Assembly (NCBI RefSeq): GCF_000308875.1
Contig: NZ_BAGL01000128.1
Span: forward strand, 1 to 64,000
DNA from: Nocardia transvalensis NBRC 15921
Lineage (GTDB): Bacteria; Actinomycetota; Actinomycetes; Mycobacteriales; Mycobacteriaceae
Reading direction: 5' to 3'
DNA: 64,000 bases
Both the position numbers and the translations under genes were made by a program. Below are positions 17,691-26,425 of this stretch, in pieces. Under the pieces are notes generated by a model, which made no database searches, was not told the origin of the DNA, and saw only the letters and a list, made by a program, of their open reading frames with translations. Within the stretch, counting starts at the first letter, position 1; each line of letters begins with the position of its first letter.

Positions 17691-18107
17691 CTAGTCCGTC
17701 TCGCCGAGGCGCTGCCGGGACATGGGCACGATGTTGCGGCGGCCGGTGAGCGCGTCGCGGAGTTGCCGATTTTCCAGGGTGAGTTGATTCAGTGCGGTGA
17801 CGAGCGCGGGCACGTCGGCCCGGAGTCGCGCGAGTTCGGCGTTCTTGTTGGTGATCGTCTGTTCGAGTTCCGTGATTCGTGCTCGGAGTCGAGTTTCGGC
17901 CTCCGGTAGGGTGCCGCAGGCTGCGACTCGGGAGTAGAACTCGTTGCGCAGGTCCGGATGTCGTTGTGTCAGCGCGTTTCTCGGGACATCGGCCTCCAGA
18001 GCCAACGCGACGATGGTGAGTGCGCCGTTGCAGCGGTGGGGAGTGCCGTCGAGGATGCGGTGCATCGCGGCCCGGATCCGGTCGCGTTCGTCGGGAGCGG
18101 GACTCAT
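17691..18107 (-). CDS. TnpC-like (DUF6262-type) transposition helper
   Basis: 138 residues from ATG 18107, overlapping the previous stop as ATGA. N-terminal ~60 residues form a putative HTH (MHRILDGTPH, IVALALEADVPRNALTQRHP), followed by a coiled coil from about 70 to 125 (RLRARITELEQTI, ELARLRADVPALVTALNQL, ENRQLRDAL). This layout matches the small third protein of Tn554-family transposons, which modulates recombination efficiency and orientation. Confidence 0.75.
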   Translation of the reverse strand: MSPAPDERDRIRAAMHRILDGTPHRCNGALTIVALALEADVPRNALTQRHPDLRNEFYSRVAACGTLPEAETRLRARITELEQTITNKNAELARLRADVPALVTALNQLTLENRQLRDALTGRRNIVPMSRQRLGETD

Positions 18108-20245
18108 CGAGAGTGTCCTTCGGTGATCGAATCGCGGGTGATGCGGGTGCGGTCGTGATTCTCGGCGTGGCCGCGCAGTTTTTCGGCGTTGGCATGGAGC
18201 CGGTCGGCGAGCGGTCCCGGAATGTGTGCGGCTTGCTGGTCGAGAATATTTGCGCGACGCCGTAGTTGATGCGCGTGGTCGTCGGTGCGGGCGATGTTGC
18301 CGCATCCAGGAACGCAATGGTCGAGGGTGGGTGTGTCGGCGACCTCGTCGCGGTGGCACAGGGCGCGTTCGCGGGTGTAGTGACACAGCAGCAGGGCGTG
18401 GGGGTTGTCGTAGAGCCTCGCGTCTTTGTTGGCCAGCAGTCGCCGGGCGGTGGTGGCGGTGATTGTGGTGCCGGTGAAGCGGGGCGCGGTGGTAGCGGCG
18501 GTGATCGCCCGGCGGGCGGCCGGGCCCGACACTCCACCGCCGGCCTGGAGGTCGTCGTGGAGCGTGGTGACGGTGTCGGCGACCGCGCGGGCGGTTTCGA
18601 TGTCGAGGAGTTCGTGGATGCCGCCGCGTCCGCGGGCGGCGTAGCCGGCCGAGACGGTGGTGCGCAGGTGCCCGTATTGGATGGCGAGCGCGGCCGTTCC
18701 GTTGGGGCGGCGGGCGATGTGCCAGGCCAGGCTGCGGCGGAATCTGCTGACGCCGATCGGTCCGTGCGGGTCGGGCGGGATCGTCTCGGACGTCCGGTGG
18801 TGGCGGTCTGCCTGAGTGTTGGCCCAGGCGATGAAGTCACGGATCCGCTTGTGCAGTGTCACCGGTTTGAGGGAGCCGGTGCCCGGCCGTTTCATCCGGT
18901 CGTGCGTGGCGTGGTCGAACAGCAGGTGCCCGGCGGGGACCATGCGCTCTAGCACGCGAACGGCGTTGACGACCGGCGCGATCGCCACCCACCCGACGTC
19001 ACGTTCGATGCCGGTGGACAGGTGGTTGCCGTCCTCGTCGAAGGCCGACTTGAATTCGTTGCCGCGCACCACGTGCCGCCCGGACGTCCCGTCGGCGCCG
19101 GGAACCGGATCGGGACAGCATCCCGCCCGCAGCCCGAGGACTTCACCGGGTCGCATGCCGGTCAGGTAGGCGCAGACGATGAATGCGGCCGTCCCGAGGT
19201 GCCGGACCAACGTGTTCACCTCGTCGATATCGATGGCGTCGCGCCACGGTGCCCCGGCGATGCGGCCGGTGATCGGAGTGTCCAGAGGACACGGCCCGGG
19301 ACGCTGCGCCGCGGCGGCTCGGGCTCGGTGTCGGCTGGCGTAGTTCTTGACCTGTTTCAGCGAGGCGCCGGTGCGACCGGCGAGGTAGGTGGCGGCGAGC
19401 CCACGCCCACCACGCATAGCGATGGCAGGCACGGGCCGCTCGGCAGCCAGCACCGGATCCAGGAAGGCGCGCAGCTCGGCCTCACCGGCAGGAGTGCAGC
19501 GGTTGGTGGTCGCGGCGGTAAGCAGACGCTGGTGTTCGGTCCGGGCGGCCAGGATGTCGTCGGCGAAGTCGTCGACCATCCGCATCGCCCAGACCAGCAG
19601 CGGGCCCAGGGTCTGCTCGGCCACCGGCTCGGTGCTGTTCTCACCTCCGGCGTGACGTGCGGCAGTCAAGTAGTCGTCCGTGCCGTGAATATCCCAGGGC
19701 GGGCGCGCGATTCCGGTGGGCCGGGCGCAGAGCTGGTCGAAGGCCCACAACCGAGTAAGTGCGGTGAGAACATGCTGCACGCGGTGACTCCGCAGGTCGG
19801 CCGCCGGTGCCAGCAGTCGCTGGGCGTAGGCGTCGAACACGTTGCCGCGGCACTCGGCGAGGCTGGTGATGCCGTGACTGTTGAGCCATTCGGCCAGTTG
19901 AATCCATTGCTGCACTGTGCTTTTCACAGTTTGGACGCTGATTCGCGCTCGTATCCGGTGGCTGCGTTCGGCGACGAAGCTGGGACGCAGCCGGCCGTTG
20001 ATCATCGTCCAGGCCACCAGGCGCAACTGTTCCCGTAAGCCCTCGTGGCGGCAGTGGTGCCATCGAATGGCGGGCCTGCCGGAGCTGGGGTTGCCGGTCA
20101 GCGCACCCAGCGACCAGACCGGGTCCCGGTAGCGGGAGTTGAGGTGGCCGTTGATGGTCGACACGTAACGATCGGTGACGACGAGGCTGTCGGGGGTGGG
20201 CAGCGGCAGCACATAGGAGTCGAGTTCGGGTGCGGGGGTGTTCAC
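18104..20245 (-). CDS. tyrosine recombinase/integrase (TnpB-like)
   Basis: 713 residues from GTG 20245. The catalytic domain (about 330-600) holds Arg in YLTGMRPGEVLGLR, the second box as SRFRRSLAWHIARR (Arg present; His of HxxR replaced by Arg), YGHLRTTVSAGYAA with the GH and the nucleophilic Tyr. The N-terminal ~250 residues contain a SAM-like core-binding domain (VQQWIQLAEWLNSHG). A C-terminal Cys/His segment (HALLLCHYTRERALC, LDHCVPGCGNIAR) is a likely zinc site, as in Tn554 TnpB-type proteins. Start overlaps the previous stop (GTGA). Confidence 0.88.
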   Translation of the reverse strand: MNTPAPELDSYVLPLPTPDSLVVTDRYVSTINGHLNSRYRDPVWSLGALTGNPSSGRPAIRWHHCRHEGLREQLRLVAWTMINGRLRPSFVAERSHRIRARISVQTVKSTVQQWIQLAEWLNSHGITSLAECRGNVFDAYAQRLLAPAADLRSHRVQHVLTALTRLWAFDQLCARPTGIARPPWDIHGTDDYLTAARHAGGENSTEPVAEQTLGPLLVWAMRMVDDFADDILAARTEHQRLLTAATTNRCTPAGEAELRAFLDPVLAAERPVPAIAMRGGRGLAATYLAGRTGASLKQVKNYASRHRARAAAAQRPGPCPLDTPITGRIAGAPWRDAIDIDEVNTLVRHLGTAAFIVCAYLTGMRPGEVLGLRAGCCPDPVPGADGTSGRHVVRGNEFKSAFDEDGNHLSTGIERDVGWVAIAPVVNAVRVLERMVPAGHLLFDHATHDRMKRPGTGSLKPVTLHKRIRDFIAWANTQADRHHRTSETIPPDPHGPIGVSRFRRSLAWHIARRPNGTAALAIQYGHLRTTVSAGYAARGRGGIHELLDIETARAVADTVTTLHDDLQAGGGVSGPAARRAITAATTAPRFTGTTITATTARRLLANKDARLYDNPHALLLCHYTRERALCHRDEVADTPTLDHCVPGCGNIARTDDHAHQLRRRANILDQQAAHIPGPLADRLHANAEKLRGHAENHDRTRITRDSITEGHSR

Positions 20246-21993
20246 GTATCGAGGTCTCCGGTCAGCAGCTGATGGATGAGCGTGCGGTCGTCATCGCCGA
20301 CCAGGGTCAACGCTTGTGTCCAAAGGCCCTCTCCGAGTGTGTGTTTCAAGTCTTCCAGTCGTGCGTGGGAGTCCGCCCACCGGCTGCCCCACACTGTGGG
20401 CGGCAGGACCGACCGGAGATTGGTCAGGGCCTGATGCAGGTGGGCCAGGCGCGGGTGGTGGCCCGGGTGGATGCGGGCGTTGGGGCAGGCCAGGCACAGC
20501 AGGAACGAGGCGCCGCACCCTCCGTCAGCGGTCGGCCGAGGACTGTGCTCCACGCCGCTGCAGTCGGCGGTCGCGGTGGGCAGGTCCCCGGGTGTCGGTG
20601 CGGCCCGCAGATCCGCGACCAGCACACCGGCGCGCGCCCGGCGAGCCGCGTCCTCGGCGCCGGCGGCGATGATCTCCACCGATTCGGCCCGAACCCGGCG
20701 ATCGACCAGCAGGTAGCGGCGATCATGGGTGTCCTGGCTGTGCTGGGTGGGTTCGCGCCGGTCGAGCGCGACAATAGTGCGGCGGCCACGCCGAAACGGT
20801 GACCCGCCCGCTCCCGCTTGTTGGCCCCACTCGGTGGCCATGGCCTGGTGGACACCGAAGTCGAACGGCCCGACCGGAAGACGGCAATCCGGGTCACAGC
20901 GGCGCCGCCCGCATTGAGAACCACGCCAGATGATCAACCGATCCGTGCCGGGTTCCAGGCTTTCCACGACCGCCCGGGCGAAACGAGTGGCGCGCAGCGC
21001 ATCGGTGATCAACCGCCCGCGCGAGCCCGCTCCGTCGTCGGTGACGTTGCGGGTCTCGAAATGCGCGCCGGCGCCACGGCGGCGCTTCTCCAGCGGGATC
21101 CGGTAGGTCGGATGCCCGTCGGTGCCCTGGTCCGGAAGCGCCCGGGGCACCGCGGCCTCCGAGATCACCGACAGGTTCCAGCCGTACTCGGCCATCAACA
21201 GCACCCCCAGCGCCGCGGCCTCCATCCGCGACAGGAACAACAGCAGGTAACACTGCTGCTGAGTGCCGAACATGCTGACCAGCGCCCTGCGATGTCTCCA
21301 CACCAGCGACGTCTGGCCGTCCTTACCGGTGTAACGAGGCAGCGAGCCGGTGCGCGCGAGAGCGTCGAGCGCCTCGCCGACGGTCCATTCCACGCTGCCC
21401 ACGGCCAGGGAACCGTCACGCCACCGCTGCAGATGCCCTGCGTGGCGGTCGATTCGGCGCAGCGCAGCCCGGAACATCCTGCGTGCCTGGCGGATGATCT
21501 GGTCGAACTCGGCAGCGCAGTAGGACTGCACCGTGCTGTCGGGCTGCTTCATCCGCCGGCACAATTCGTCGGCGACCGATCCCGACCGTAGTCGCGGGTC
21601 GTCGCGCAGCAAACTGATCACCATCGACGCCGAGCTGTGCCCGCTGGTCCGCAGCGCATGGTCACGCCATTGCCGGACGAGTGCGGCGGTCAGACCGGTC
21701 AGGTCCCGGGGAGGATGCTGCTGCCCGGACACGAACCGCGCGAACGCCACCAGACACAACCAGTGGTCCTTCGATGTCTTGTGTACCGCCCACCTGTGCG
21801 GAACACATCGTGCCGCGAACAACGCTGCCAGCGAACGCTGCATCGGCTCCGCGACCGGCAACATCCCGAAGTCGTAGTCCCGGGCCCGCCCCTGCCGGTT
21901 GTAGTGGTGCACCACGACTCCGCCGCCGGTCACATACTCCGGGCGGGCATGACCACCCGGAGGAAGCGCCGCACGGCGGCCACGCGGGCTCAC
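20242..21993 (-). CDS. second recombinase-like protein, catalytic residues not obvious
   Basis: 583 residues from GTG 21993, overlapping the first recombinase stop as GTGA; a longer in-frame extension would run through the first gene and is rejected. The layout (N-terminal SAM-like domain with WRDHALRTSG, strand-rich middle, Cys cluster CGASFLLCLACPNARIHPGH near 535) fits the middle partner of three-recombinase operons. I cannot find a convincing R...HxxR...GH...Y set; RRTIVALDRR and HDRRYLLVD are the nearest. It may be a catalytically degenerate structural partner. Confidence 0.75.
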   Translation of the reverse strand: MSPRGRRAALPPGGHARPEYVTGGGVVVHHYNRQGRARDYDFGMLPVAEPMQRSLAALFAARCVPHRWAVHKTSKDHWLCLVAFARFVSGQQHPPRDLTGLTAALVRQWRDHALRTSGHSSASMVISLLRDDPRLRSGSVADELCRRMKQPDSTVQSYCAAEFDQIIRQARRMFRAALRRIDRHAGHLQRWRDGSLAVGSVEWTVGEALDALARTGSLPRYTGKDGQTSLVWRHRRALVSMFGTQQQCYLLLFLSRMEAAALGVLLMAEYGWNLSVISEAAVPRALPDQGTDGHPTYRIPLEKRRRGAGAHFETRNVTDDGAGSRGRLITDALRATRFARAVVESLEPGTDRLIIWRGSQCGRRRCDPDCRLPVGPFDFGVHQAMATEWGQQAGAGGSPFRRGRRTIVALDRREPTQHSQDTHDRRYLLVDRRVRAESVEIIAAGAEDAARRARAGVLVADLRAAPTPGDLPTATADCSGVEHSPRPTADGGCGASFLLCLACPNARIHPGHHPRLAHLHQALTNLRSVLPPTVWGSRWADSHARLEDLKHTLGEGLWTQALTLVGDDDRTLIHQLLTGDLDT

Positions 21994-23570
21994 CAAGCAC
22001 CACCGGTTTCCGGATGCATCCGGGCGTCGAGGTCCTGGATGCCGACCGATTCCCGTGCGATCCGTGCGAACACCGAATCCAGTTCCGGCATCGGCGCGGT
22101 CACCGGCTCGGCGGCACCGGCCAGCATCGCCCGCAACTGCAGATCGGCCACCGGCGCGAGATACCGGTCGACGGTCGTCTCCCGAGACGCGTGCCCCAGC
22201 AGGTTCTGCACCATGAACCACGGATCACCGTAGAGCTGCCGGAAATCCCGCCGCTCCTCGCACGTCAACCCGAACCGCCGATCCATCAACGTATCGAGCA
22301 CCACCAGCATGTAGAGCGCGAAACTGTTACGCGCCGAATGCGGCGTCGCGTACGGCGCGAACACCCGATACGGATCCAACCCCACCCGATCCGGCGGCGT
22401 CAGCACCCGCGCACAACGTGCATTCGCCGCAGCGAACACCCCTTCCCACGAATGCGGCCGCAAGGGCAGCCCCCTCTCGTTGAGCCACAACCACAACGGC
22501 TCCAGCCCACCCGGACCCTCGGTGAACAACAGCATCCGCTCGTCCACCGTCAGATCGGCCAACGCCCGCGCACCGACCACGCCCTCACGATCACGCCAGC
22601 GAACCACAGGACGCACCCCACGCGTCACCTCCACCACGATCCGAACCTGCCGTAGCCGCTCGTATACCTCCTTGCCCTGCGCCCGGCGCACGGCCCACGC
22701 CCGCGAGGAATGCAGGTAGGCCTCGATCTCACCGACCGCTTCGGCGCCCACGTAGAAGGTGCGGGTCCTCTTCGACCGGGTGACGCCCGCCGCGATGATG
22801 CCGCGGTAGTACCGCCCGCCGTCCAGCCGCCGCATCGGCACTTCGAAGGTCAGCAGCGAACCGCCCTCCGCCCGGCGCAAACCCGACGAGGTCAGCAACC
22901 GCACGAACGCCACGTTCCGGTCCTCCAACCGGCCCACCCAGCCCGCCTCGGGAACACCGGCACGGGTGTGACCGCGCAGCCCGACATCGATCCACCGCCG
23001 CCACGTCCGCGGAGTCAGCCAATGCACGTTACTGCGACGCGCGTCCTTCGCCCGCGCCACCGGAATCACGCACGCACCACCGTCACGGCCGACAACCTGC
23101 CTGAGCGCCAGCGGATTTCGCTCCACATGCCCCTCCCGCACCGCCCACCCGTACAAGCTGGCGAACGCGGCCAGTTCGCGATTCCACTTCGTGCCGCCGA
23201 TCCGGGCCGGGTTCTCCGCAGCGAACCGCCGCCAATGCTCGTAATCCTCCAAGTCCCTGGCCGTGGCATCCGTCCACGACCTCCTTCTGCCCGACAGAAA
23301 AGTCAGCATCAGACAGATGTCCGTCGCGTAGTTCCGCCGCGTCTCCGCGGTGTACCTCCGAAACCTCCCGGACTGCCCAAACAGGCTCAACACCGGATCG
23401 ACCCGGTACTCCGGTGAAAGGAAGATCGGGTCACCAGCCCTGACCCCGACATCGACCCGCGGCGCCGACCAATCAGACCACCCCCCAACCAGTTCCGCCA
23501 TCCGCCGACCTGACACCGGGCTCTGCACGACCCAGAACACACGCCAACTTCCCACTCGTTCCCCGCTCAT
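21990..23570 (-). CDS. tyrosine recombinase/integrase (TnpA-like)
   Basis: 526 residues from ATG 23570. Core-binding domain about 70-150 (TAETRRNYATDICLMLTFL; WNRELAAFASLYGWAVREG). Catalytic Arg232 in LLTSSGLRRAEGGSLL, HxxR in ATPHSARNSFALYML (~412), GH and nucleophilic Tyr in NLLGHASRETTVDRYL (~455-470): a complete active set. First gene of the operon, hence the promoter should lie just beyond 23570. Confidence 0.9.
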   Translation of the reverse strand: MSGERVGSWRVFWVVQSPVSGRRMAELVGGWSDWSAPRVDVGVRAGDPIFLSPEYRVDPVLSLFGQSGRFRRYTAETRRNYATDICLMLTFLSGRRRSWTDATARDLEDYEHWRRFAAENPARIGGTKWNRELAAFASLYGWAVREGHVERNPLALRQVVGRDGGACVIPVARAKDARRSNVHWLTPRTWRRWIDVGLRGHTRAGVPEAGWVGRLEDRNVAFVRLLTSSGLRRAEGGSLLTFEVPMRRLDGGRYYRGIIAAGVTRSKRTRTFYVGAEAVGEIEAYLHSSRAWAVRRAQGKEVYERLRQVRIVVEVTRGVRPVVRWRDREGVVGARALADLTVDERMLLFTEGPGGLEPLWLWLNERGLPLRPHSWEGVFAAANARCARVLTPPDRVGLDPYRVFAPYATPHSARNSFALYMLVVLDTLMDRRFGLTCEERRDFRQLYGDPWFMVQNLLGHASRETTVDRYLAPVADLQLRAMLAGAAEPVTAPMPELDSVFARIARESVGIQDLDARMHPETGGAW

Positions 23571-23591
23571 CGACCGGTATCAACATGCCGA

Positions 23592-23819
23592 TTCAATAGG
23601 GAACGCGCCCAAGCGCAGTACCTCAGGTGGCGCGCCCGTGATGGCGAAGGCCCCCAGCTGGTCCTGGAACGGCAGGGTGTGGTGATCGAACTGCGGTACT
23701 CGACGGTGCGTGGCACCGTCACCAAGGCTGTCCGGATCTCCGCCGACGGCCACCGCGAGGAGTCCGTGGCGGTCGGCAAATTCGGCACGGTACTGCGGTG
23801 GCTGGCCGAGACCCGGTGA
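23592..23819 (+). pseudogene. truncated coding fragment at the edge of the recombinase module
   Basis: The frame ending at TGA 23819 reads YLRWRARDGEGPQLVLERQG, then VVIELRYSTVRGTVTKAVRI and SADGHREESVAVGKFGTVLR WLAETR. Codon bias is strong but there is no ATG or GTG until a GTG pair in mid-fragment, and upstream the frame runs into the antisense of the first recombinase. It looks like the 3' end of a gene cut by insertion of the module. Family unknown. Confidence 0.5.
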
Positions 23820-24166
23820 CCTCAGCGCTGGGTGACCACCATCCACCACCCCGCCCCGGCTCCGCGCGGCGTGTGTGGCCACGATGGCGTATTCGCCGCG
23901 CACGGCCTGGTGTCCCCGAGGTCAGAGCCGGAGAAGGATTCCCGGTTCGGCAGGGGCCGATCGGGCCTTCTTCGCAAGCGAATACTGCTGAGGGACTGAG
24001 CAACTGATTGCCGAATCACGAAACTCGGGGCAGATCCACCGTTGGGCCGGAGCTGACACTGTTCTTCGGCTTCGCCAATCGGTAGATCGACCTAAAGCTC
24101 GGGGCGTGTCGTGGGTGACGCGCCGGTCGGGCTCAATGTGTCGGGCGGGGTGAGCGATTACTTGGC
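23820..24166. other. 347-bp stretch without a supported gene
   Basis: Nothing coding or repetitive that I can defend; presumably holds the promoter of the sigma-factor operon. Confidence 0.4.
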
Positions 24167-24472
24167 ATGACGATGTGGTGGATCATCGATAGCTGTGTGC
24201 GGGATGTTGTCCGGAGCGCGTGGTATCCGGTCCTCGTGCCGGTCGTGGCGACGGTGCTGTATTCGTGCCTGGTATCGGTGCGGGAATGGCAGTGGCACAA
24301 GACGACTCGCATGATTCTGGCGGTGGCTCCGCCGGGCAGCCGAGTCTTGCGGGTATCGGCGCGCCGGGGCGATGTGCTGTCGGGTTGCGTTGTCGAGATC
24401 GGCGAGCGGGTGACCGAGCGCGCGGTGCCGTGCGGGCCGATGGTGTCCGGGGGCAACGCGCGGCATGGCTGA
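24167..24472 (+). CDS. small single-pass membrane protein ahead of the sigma factor
   Basis: 101 residues from ATG 24167. One clear transmembrane helix (YPVLVPVVATVLYSCLVSV, about 20-38) followed by a ~60-residue cytosolic domain with alternating strands (TRMILAVAPPGSRVLRVSA, SGCVVEIGERVTE). Its 3' end overlaps the sigma factor start by eight bases, so it is translationally coupled. Could be an anti-sigma or anchor protein; no family recognised. Confidence 0.6.
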   Translation: MTMWWIIDSCVRDVVRSAWYPVLVPVVATVLYSCLVSVREWQWHKTTRMILAVAPPGSRVLRVSARRGDVLSGCVVEIGERVTERAVPCGPMVSGGNARHG

Positions 24473-25097
24473 CGGTACGGGGAGCGGGGGGATCGGTATG
24501 GGTCCGCATACGGGCTTCGACAATCTGTTCAAAATGCATGCGGGCCCGGTGTATCGGTACGCGTTCAAGGCCCTGCGAGACGAGCACCTGGCGAAAGATG
24601 TCGTGCAGCAGGTGTTTCTGGCGGTGTGGAACCAGTTCGACGCTGATTTCGCCCGCGCGAGTAGCGCTGTCGCGCGCCGGCTGATCCAGACCATCGCTGC
24701 GCGGCGGGTGATCGATGTGTGGCGGGGCCTGTCTCGGGATCCGGTGCCGGTGTCGCGGTATATCGACAGCGATGTGCCCCTGTTCGGCGGCGGCACGGAG
24801 ACCGGCGATCCGCTGACGCGGCTGCTGGGTGATCAGGAGTTGAAGAACTTCCTGTACGTGCTGGTGATGTCGTTGTCGGATACCGAGTACCAAATCGTTT
24901 TGATGGCATGGCTTCTCGGCCTGCCGGATACGGAGATCGCGGAGATCATGAACAAGACGGTGGGCACGGTCCGCTCCCACAAGAGCAGGGCGCGGAAGAA
25001 GATCGACACCATGGTGCGCACCAGCCGCCACCGCTTCGACTACGACATCGACTACGACGTCGCCGGTTTCGTCGGGGGAGGTGAGTTGTGGGCATGA
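24465..25097 (+). CDS. ECF-type RNA polymerase sigma factor
   Basis: 210 residues. Region 2 at about 18-85 (FDNLFKMHAGPVYRYAFKAL; DEHLAKDVVQQVFLAVWNQF) and region 4 at about 130-185 (LSDTEYQIVLMAWLLGLPDT; EIAEIMNKTVGTVRSHKSRA) are intact; region 3 is absent as expected for ECF sigmas. The linker carries an unusual PVSRYIDSDVPLF insert. Lies in a three-gene overlapping operon at the edge of the conjugative region and may direct expression of element genes; its target promoters are unknown. Confidence 0.88.
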   Translation: MADGTGSGGIGMGPHTGFDNLFKMHAGPVYRYAFKALRDEHLAKDVVQQVFLAVWNQFDADFARASSAVARRLIQTIAARRVIDVWRGLSRDPVPVSRYIDSDVPLFGGGTETGDPLTRLLGDQELKNFLYVLVMSLSDTEYQIVLMAWLLGLPDTEIAEIMNKTVGTVRSHKSRARKKIDTMVRTSRHRFDYDIDYDVAGFVGGGELWA

Positions 25098-25834
25098 CCG
25101 CCTCCACCCACGATGACGGCCCCTACCGCACCCCGATCGGGATCGGGACGGTGTTCGCCGAACTGGACTACTACCTGCACGAGCGGGTCGCGGAGTTCCG
25201 CTACGACCGGGACGAGGGATTGGCGCAGCTGAAACACACGATCGCCGCATCCTCGCCGGGCACGCCGAACGGCGCCGCACACGACAGCGGCAGGCCTGCG
25301 CCCGTCCCGGCGAGCGCGCCCCGACCCTACGCCGACGAGGCCCGGGAATGGATCGATGCGCACCGCGGACCCGCCGCCGCCTACCTCGATGCGCTCACCG
25401 TGTCACCGTTGCGGATCACCAGCCGTAACACGCACACCTTCGCGGCCAGGATCAGTGGCGGAATCGACGGGGAGCGGTGGCTTCTGAGCTGGCTGCCGGA
25501 ACTGACACTGACCCGCAAACAGGTCTTCAGCGGCATGGTCCTCGACGAAATCCTCATCGCCCACGACCACGACAGCGCCACCATGCTCGACCTGATGCAC
25601 GACCTGGCCGCAGACCTGTATCTCCCACTCATCCACATATTGCAACGGCTCGCGATAGTCAAATACCCGCCCCCGCCACCCGCCTGGCTGCTGCGAGCCT
25701 GGTCCGACGAAGCCCCCACCGCACCGTCCTCCAGCGGAGGCGCTAGGGACAGCTTTGGTCGTCGCGCCATCGCGATGTACGCGCCATCGCGATGTAATGG
25801 CAATGCGGCTGGCGAGCTGCGCAGACCCATCTGA
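25088..25834 (+). CDS. unknown protein downstream of and overlapping the sigma factor gene
   Basis: 248 residues from GTG 25088 (GGAGG about six bases upstream); ATG 25094, which forms an ATGA overlap with the sigma stop, is an alternative. N-terminal ~60 residues are acidic/helical, a proline-alanine linker follows (~65-95), then a ~110-residue domain with hydrophobic helices (WIDAHRGPAAAYLDAL; MVLDEILIAHDHDSATMLDL). The last ~20 residues result from a 17-base tandem duplication that removed the earlier stop (see repeat). Position suggests a sigma-factor partner; no family recognised. Confidence 0.6.
   Translation: MGMTASTHDDGPYRTPIGIGTVFAELDYYLHERVAEFRYDRDEGLAQLKHTIAASSPGTPNGAAHDSGRPAPVPASAPRPYADEAREWIDAHRGPAAAYLDALTVSPLRITSRNTHTFAARISGGIDGERWLLSWLPELTLTRKQVFSGMVLDEILIAHDHDSATMLDLMHDLAADLYLPLIHILQRLAIVKYPPPPPAWLLRAWSDEAPTAPSSSGGARDSFGRRAIAMYAPSRCNGNAAGELRRPI
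25763..25796. repeat. 17-bp perfect tandem duplication within a gene's 3' end
   Basis: CGCGCCATCGCGATGTA occurs twice back to back (25763-25779, 25780-25796). With a single copy the gene would stop at ATG-TAA; the second copy turns that TAA into TAC and shifts the frame, adding about 19 residues. Confidence 0.85.
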
Positions 25835-26425
25835 TCGGCCTCGGCCCCGAGGGGCGGACAACGGTTCAACGAAACGCCACAAGCGTCGAGTCCTACTGCA
25901 TGACCACCGGTTTCGGCTCACGAGTACCCGGAGAATCCGCCTGCCAGCACATCTTCCCCCGGGAGTCGGTCCACCGCGTACCAGCGCGGCTCCATTCAAC
26001 GCGCAGTCCCAGCTACCCGGCACCGGGCATCGGCGCGGCGGGGATGGGATCGATGGGCCCGGAGCCGATGCCCGGTGCCGCCCGCAACATCGATGTGGCG
26101 GTGCCGCGGAGCGCGCTGAGCGCACGTCGAGCAAGGCCAAGCGATCAGTCGTCCGGTTCAATTACGACCCCGATGTGGCGCCACGTTCAACTGGATGTTC
26201 CCTCGCGGAGGGCGGGACTACCTTGCCCGCTGCCCGACACCGAGTTCCTCGCACTCAATCGGGCTGTCCCGACCCGATGACCGGCAAAGGTGCGGCAACG
26301 ACGTGCCGGGCGCGGACGGTACTGGCTGCGTGTTGTGGACCCGGCTGTGATCAGCGAGCGCGTCGTGGCGCGGTCGGGTCTCACCTACCGCCCGTCCTGG
26401 TGACGGGGTGGTGGCGGTGGTGGGT
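25835..26425. other. 591-bp stretch without a supported gene
   Basis: Open frames exist on both strands but none has a ribosome binding site together with protein-like sequence. No inverted repeat of note. Confidence 0.4.

Larger units (their letters stand above)
17691..23570 (-). mobile_element. Tn554-like recombinase module (three recombinases plus TnpC-like helper)
   Basis: Four minus-strand genes (526, 583, 713 and 138 residues) overlap head to tail as GTGA, GTGA and ATGA. Tn554 and RIT elements use the same logic: two or three tyrosine-recombinase-like proteins plus a small coiled-coil helper. The flanks are a broken ynfA on one side and a truncated coding fragment on the other, consistent with an insertion. 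Terminal repeats were not identified, so the true ends may lie somewhat outside these coordinates. Confidence 0.7.

Noticed and set aside
17212..18840. 542-codon minus-strand frame spanning ynfA remnant and the recombinase end
   Set aside because: Overlaps the TnpC-like gene and the integrase in another frame, with low-complexity Pro/Arg/Thr text.
20242..22221. Longer 659-codon version of the second recombinase
   Set aside because: The extra N-terminus is the first recombinase read in another frame; GTG 21993 overlaps its stop as expected.
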